A stretch of DNA of 32,706 nt from SAR324 cluster bacterium (GTDB lineage: Bacteria; SAR324; JACQKK01): contig JACZSY010000013.1 of assembly GCA_022573975.1 (NCBI GenBank), positions 1 to 32,706 of the forward strand, written 5' to 3'. Shown here piece after piece: positions 32,303 through 32,706 of the stretch (positions are counted from its first letter, which is position 1; each line of letters starts with the position of its first letter). Under the pieces are notes generated by a model that was not told where the DNA came from, ran no database searches, and saw only the letters and a list, made by a program, of their open reading frames with translations. Made by a program: the position numbers and the translations under genes.

Positions 32303-32706
32303 GGGGTCCAGGCCTTCCTCTACAGCATGCGCACCGTGGCGCTGCCCTTCATCTTCATCTTCAACACCCAGCTTCTCCTGATCGGCATCACCAGCTGGTG
32401 GCACCTGGTCCTCACGGTCACCAGCGCCACCCTGGCCATGCTGGTGTTCGCCGCCGCCACCATGGGGTATTTCTTCGCCCGCTCGCGCTTGTATGAGACC
32501 GCGATCCTGTTGGTGGTGGCCTTCGTCCTGTTCCGGCCCGGCTTCGTGTGGGACAACTTCTATCCGCCCTTGGTGGTCAAGGACGCGGGCGCCATCGTGC
32601 TCGGCAAGACGCACGTGAACCGTGTGCTGCTCGCCTTCAAAAACGGCTTTCCCTTCGATCACACCGATCGCGTCAGCCATCGCCTGGGCGTTGGGAGTCC
32701 GTTTCT
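32279..32706 (+). CDS. TRAP transporter fused permease (DUF3394-type), C-terminal part, partial at both ends
   Basis: An open frame of about 142 codons running off the window. It reads as the later part of a TRAP large/fused permease: 'GADPIRTGVQAFLYSMRTV', 'LPFIFIFNTQLLLIGITSWW', a hydrophobic span 'ATLAMLVFAAATMGYF', and 'LLVVAFVLFRPGFVWD'. That arrangement is typical of the C-terminal region of DUF3394-containing TRAP permeases for organic acids. The frame has no start: it appears abruptly where the acyl-CoA ligase ends, within shared bases 32279-32302. No substrate-binding protein is in the window. It is either a truncated gene or another contig joined here. Confidence 0.85.
   Translation, partial: MGADPIRTGVQAFLYSMRTVALPFIFIFNTQLLLIGITSWWHLVLTVTSATLAMLVFAAATMGYFFARSRLYETAILLVVAFVLFRPGFVWDNFYPPLVVKDAGAIVLGKTHVNRVLLAFKNGFPFDHTDRVSHRLGVGSPF

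Overview
The window is a GC-rich Gram-negative chromosome segment or contig: lipoproteins, secreted periplasmic proteins and a TRAP transporter fragment point to a Gram-negative cell. An RqcH/NFACT gene is uncommon in ordinary alpha- and gammaproteobacteria. Together with CoA-thioester catabolism (CaiB, acyl-CoA dehydrogenase, MaoC) it suggests a deeper proteobacterial-like lineage of the Desulfobacterota, Nitrospinota, Tectomicrobia or SAR324 kind. That placement is an inference and weak. No tRNA, rRNA, CRISPR or phage genes were seen.

Layout. 0-8.7 kb: a coiled-coil lipoprotein, a DUF302 protein with a clear terminator, a LOG-type Rossmann protein, an Mrp/ApbC Fe-S carrier ATPase, RqcH, a secreted repeat protein and a 3-methyladenine DNA glycosylase. 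8.7-9.5 kb: a non-coding stretch with two different 15-bp tandem repeats. 9.5-11.9 kb: an isovaleryl-CoA-dehydrogenase-like enzyme and a calcineurin-fold protein whose first metal motif is missing. 11.9-13.5 kb: a scrap-yard holding a 356-bp inverted-repeat element with a second palindromic element nested in it, a chimeric ORF fragment (Ig-like joined to a cyclase/TPR-like tail) and an IS6-family transposase remnant. 13.5-16.6 kb: a tightly overlapping three-gene operon (retropepsin-like RimK-type protease, inactive transglutaminase with 7TM, ATP-grasp ligase), followed by a convergent truncated lipoprotein. 17-25 kb: a small unknown protein, TauD-like dioxygenase, SSAT-like acetyltransferase, a very basic small protein, peptide deformylase behind TyrRS, an ankyrin-YARHG secreted protein, a COG3178-like kinase and a conserved TPR-like protein. 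25-32.3 kb: a CoA-thioester cluster with a family III CoA-transferase, a ThDP lyase of the 2-hydroxyacyl-CoA lyase/oxalyl-CoA decarboxylase family, a MaoC-GlcG hybrid, a glyoxalase-like protein, a PaaI thioesterase, an MDR oxidoreductase and an acyl-CoA ligase. The last 0.4 kb is part of a TRAP fused permease on the opposite strand.

The most striking signal is recurrent joining of unrelated gene pieces: an Ig-like fragment into a cyclase-like C-terminus near 12.68 kb, half a MaoC domain into half a GlcG/HbpS domain at 28.70 kb with a second break at about 28.89 kb, and an acyl-CoA ligase into a TRAP permease at 32.28-32.30 kb. The last switch occurs inside about 24 bp that makes sense in both genes. 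These joins are either genuine deletion or recombination scars or assembly chimeras, and must be resolved before biology is built on them. The best candidate systems are the RimK-type protease / inactive transglutaminase / ATP-grasp operon and the CaiB-ThDP lyase cluster.
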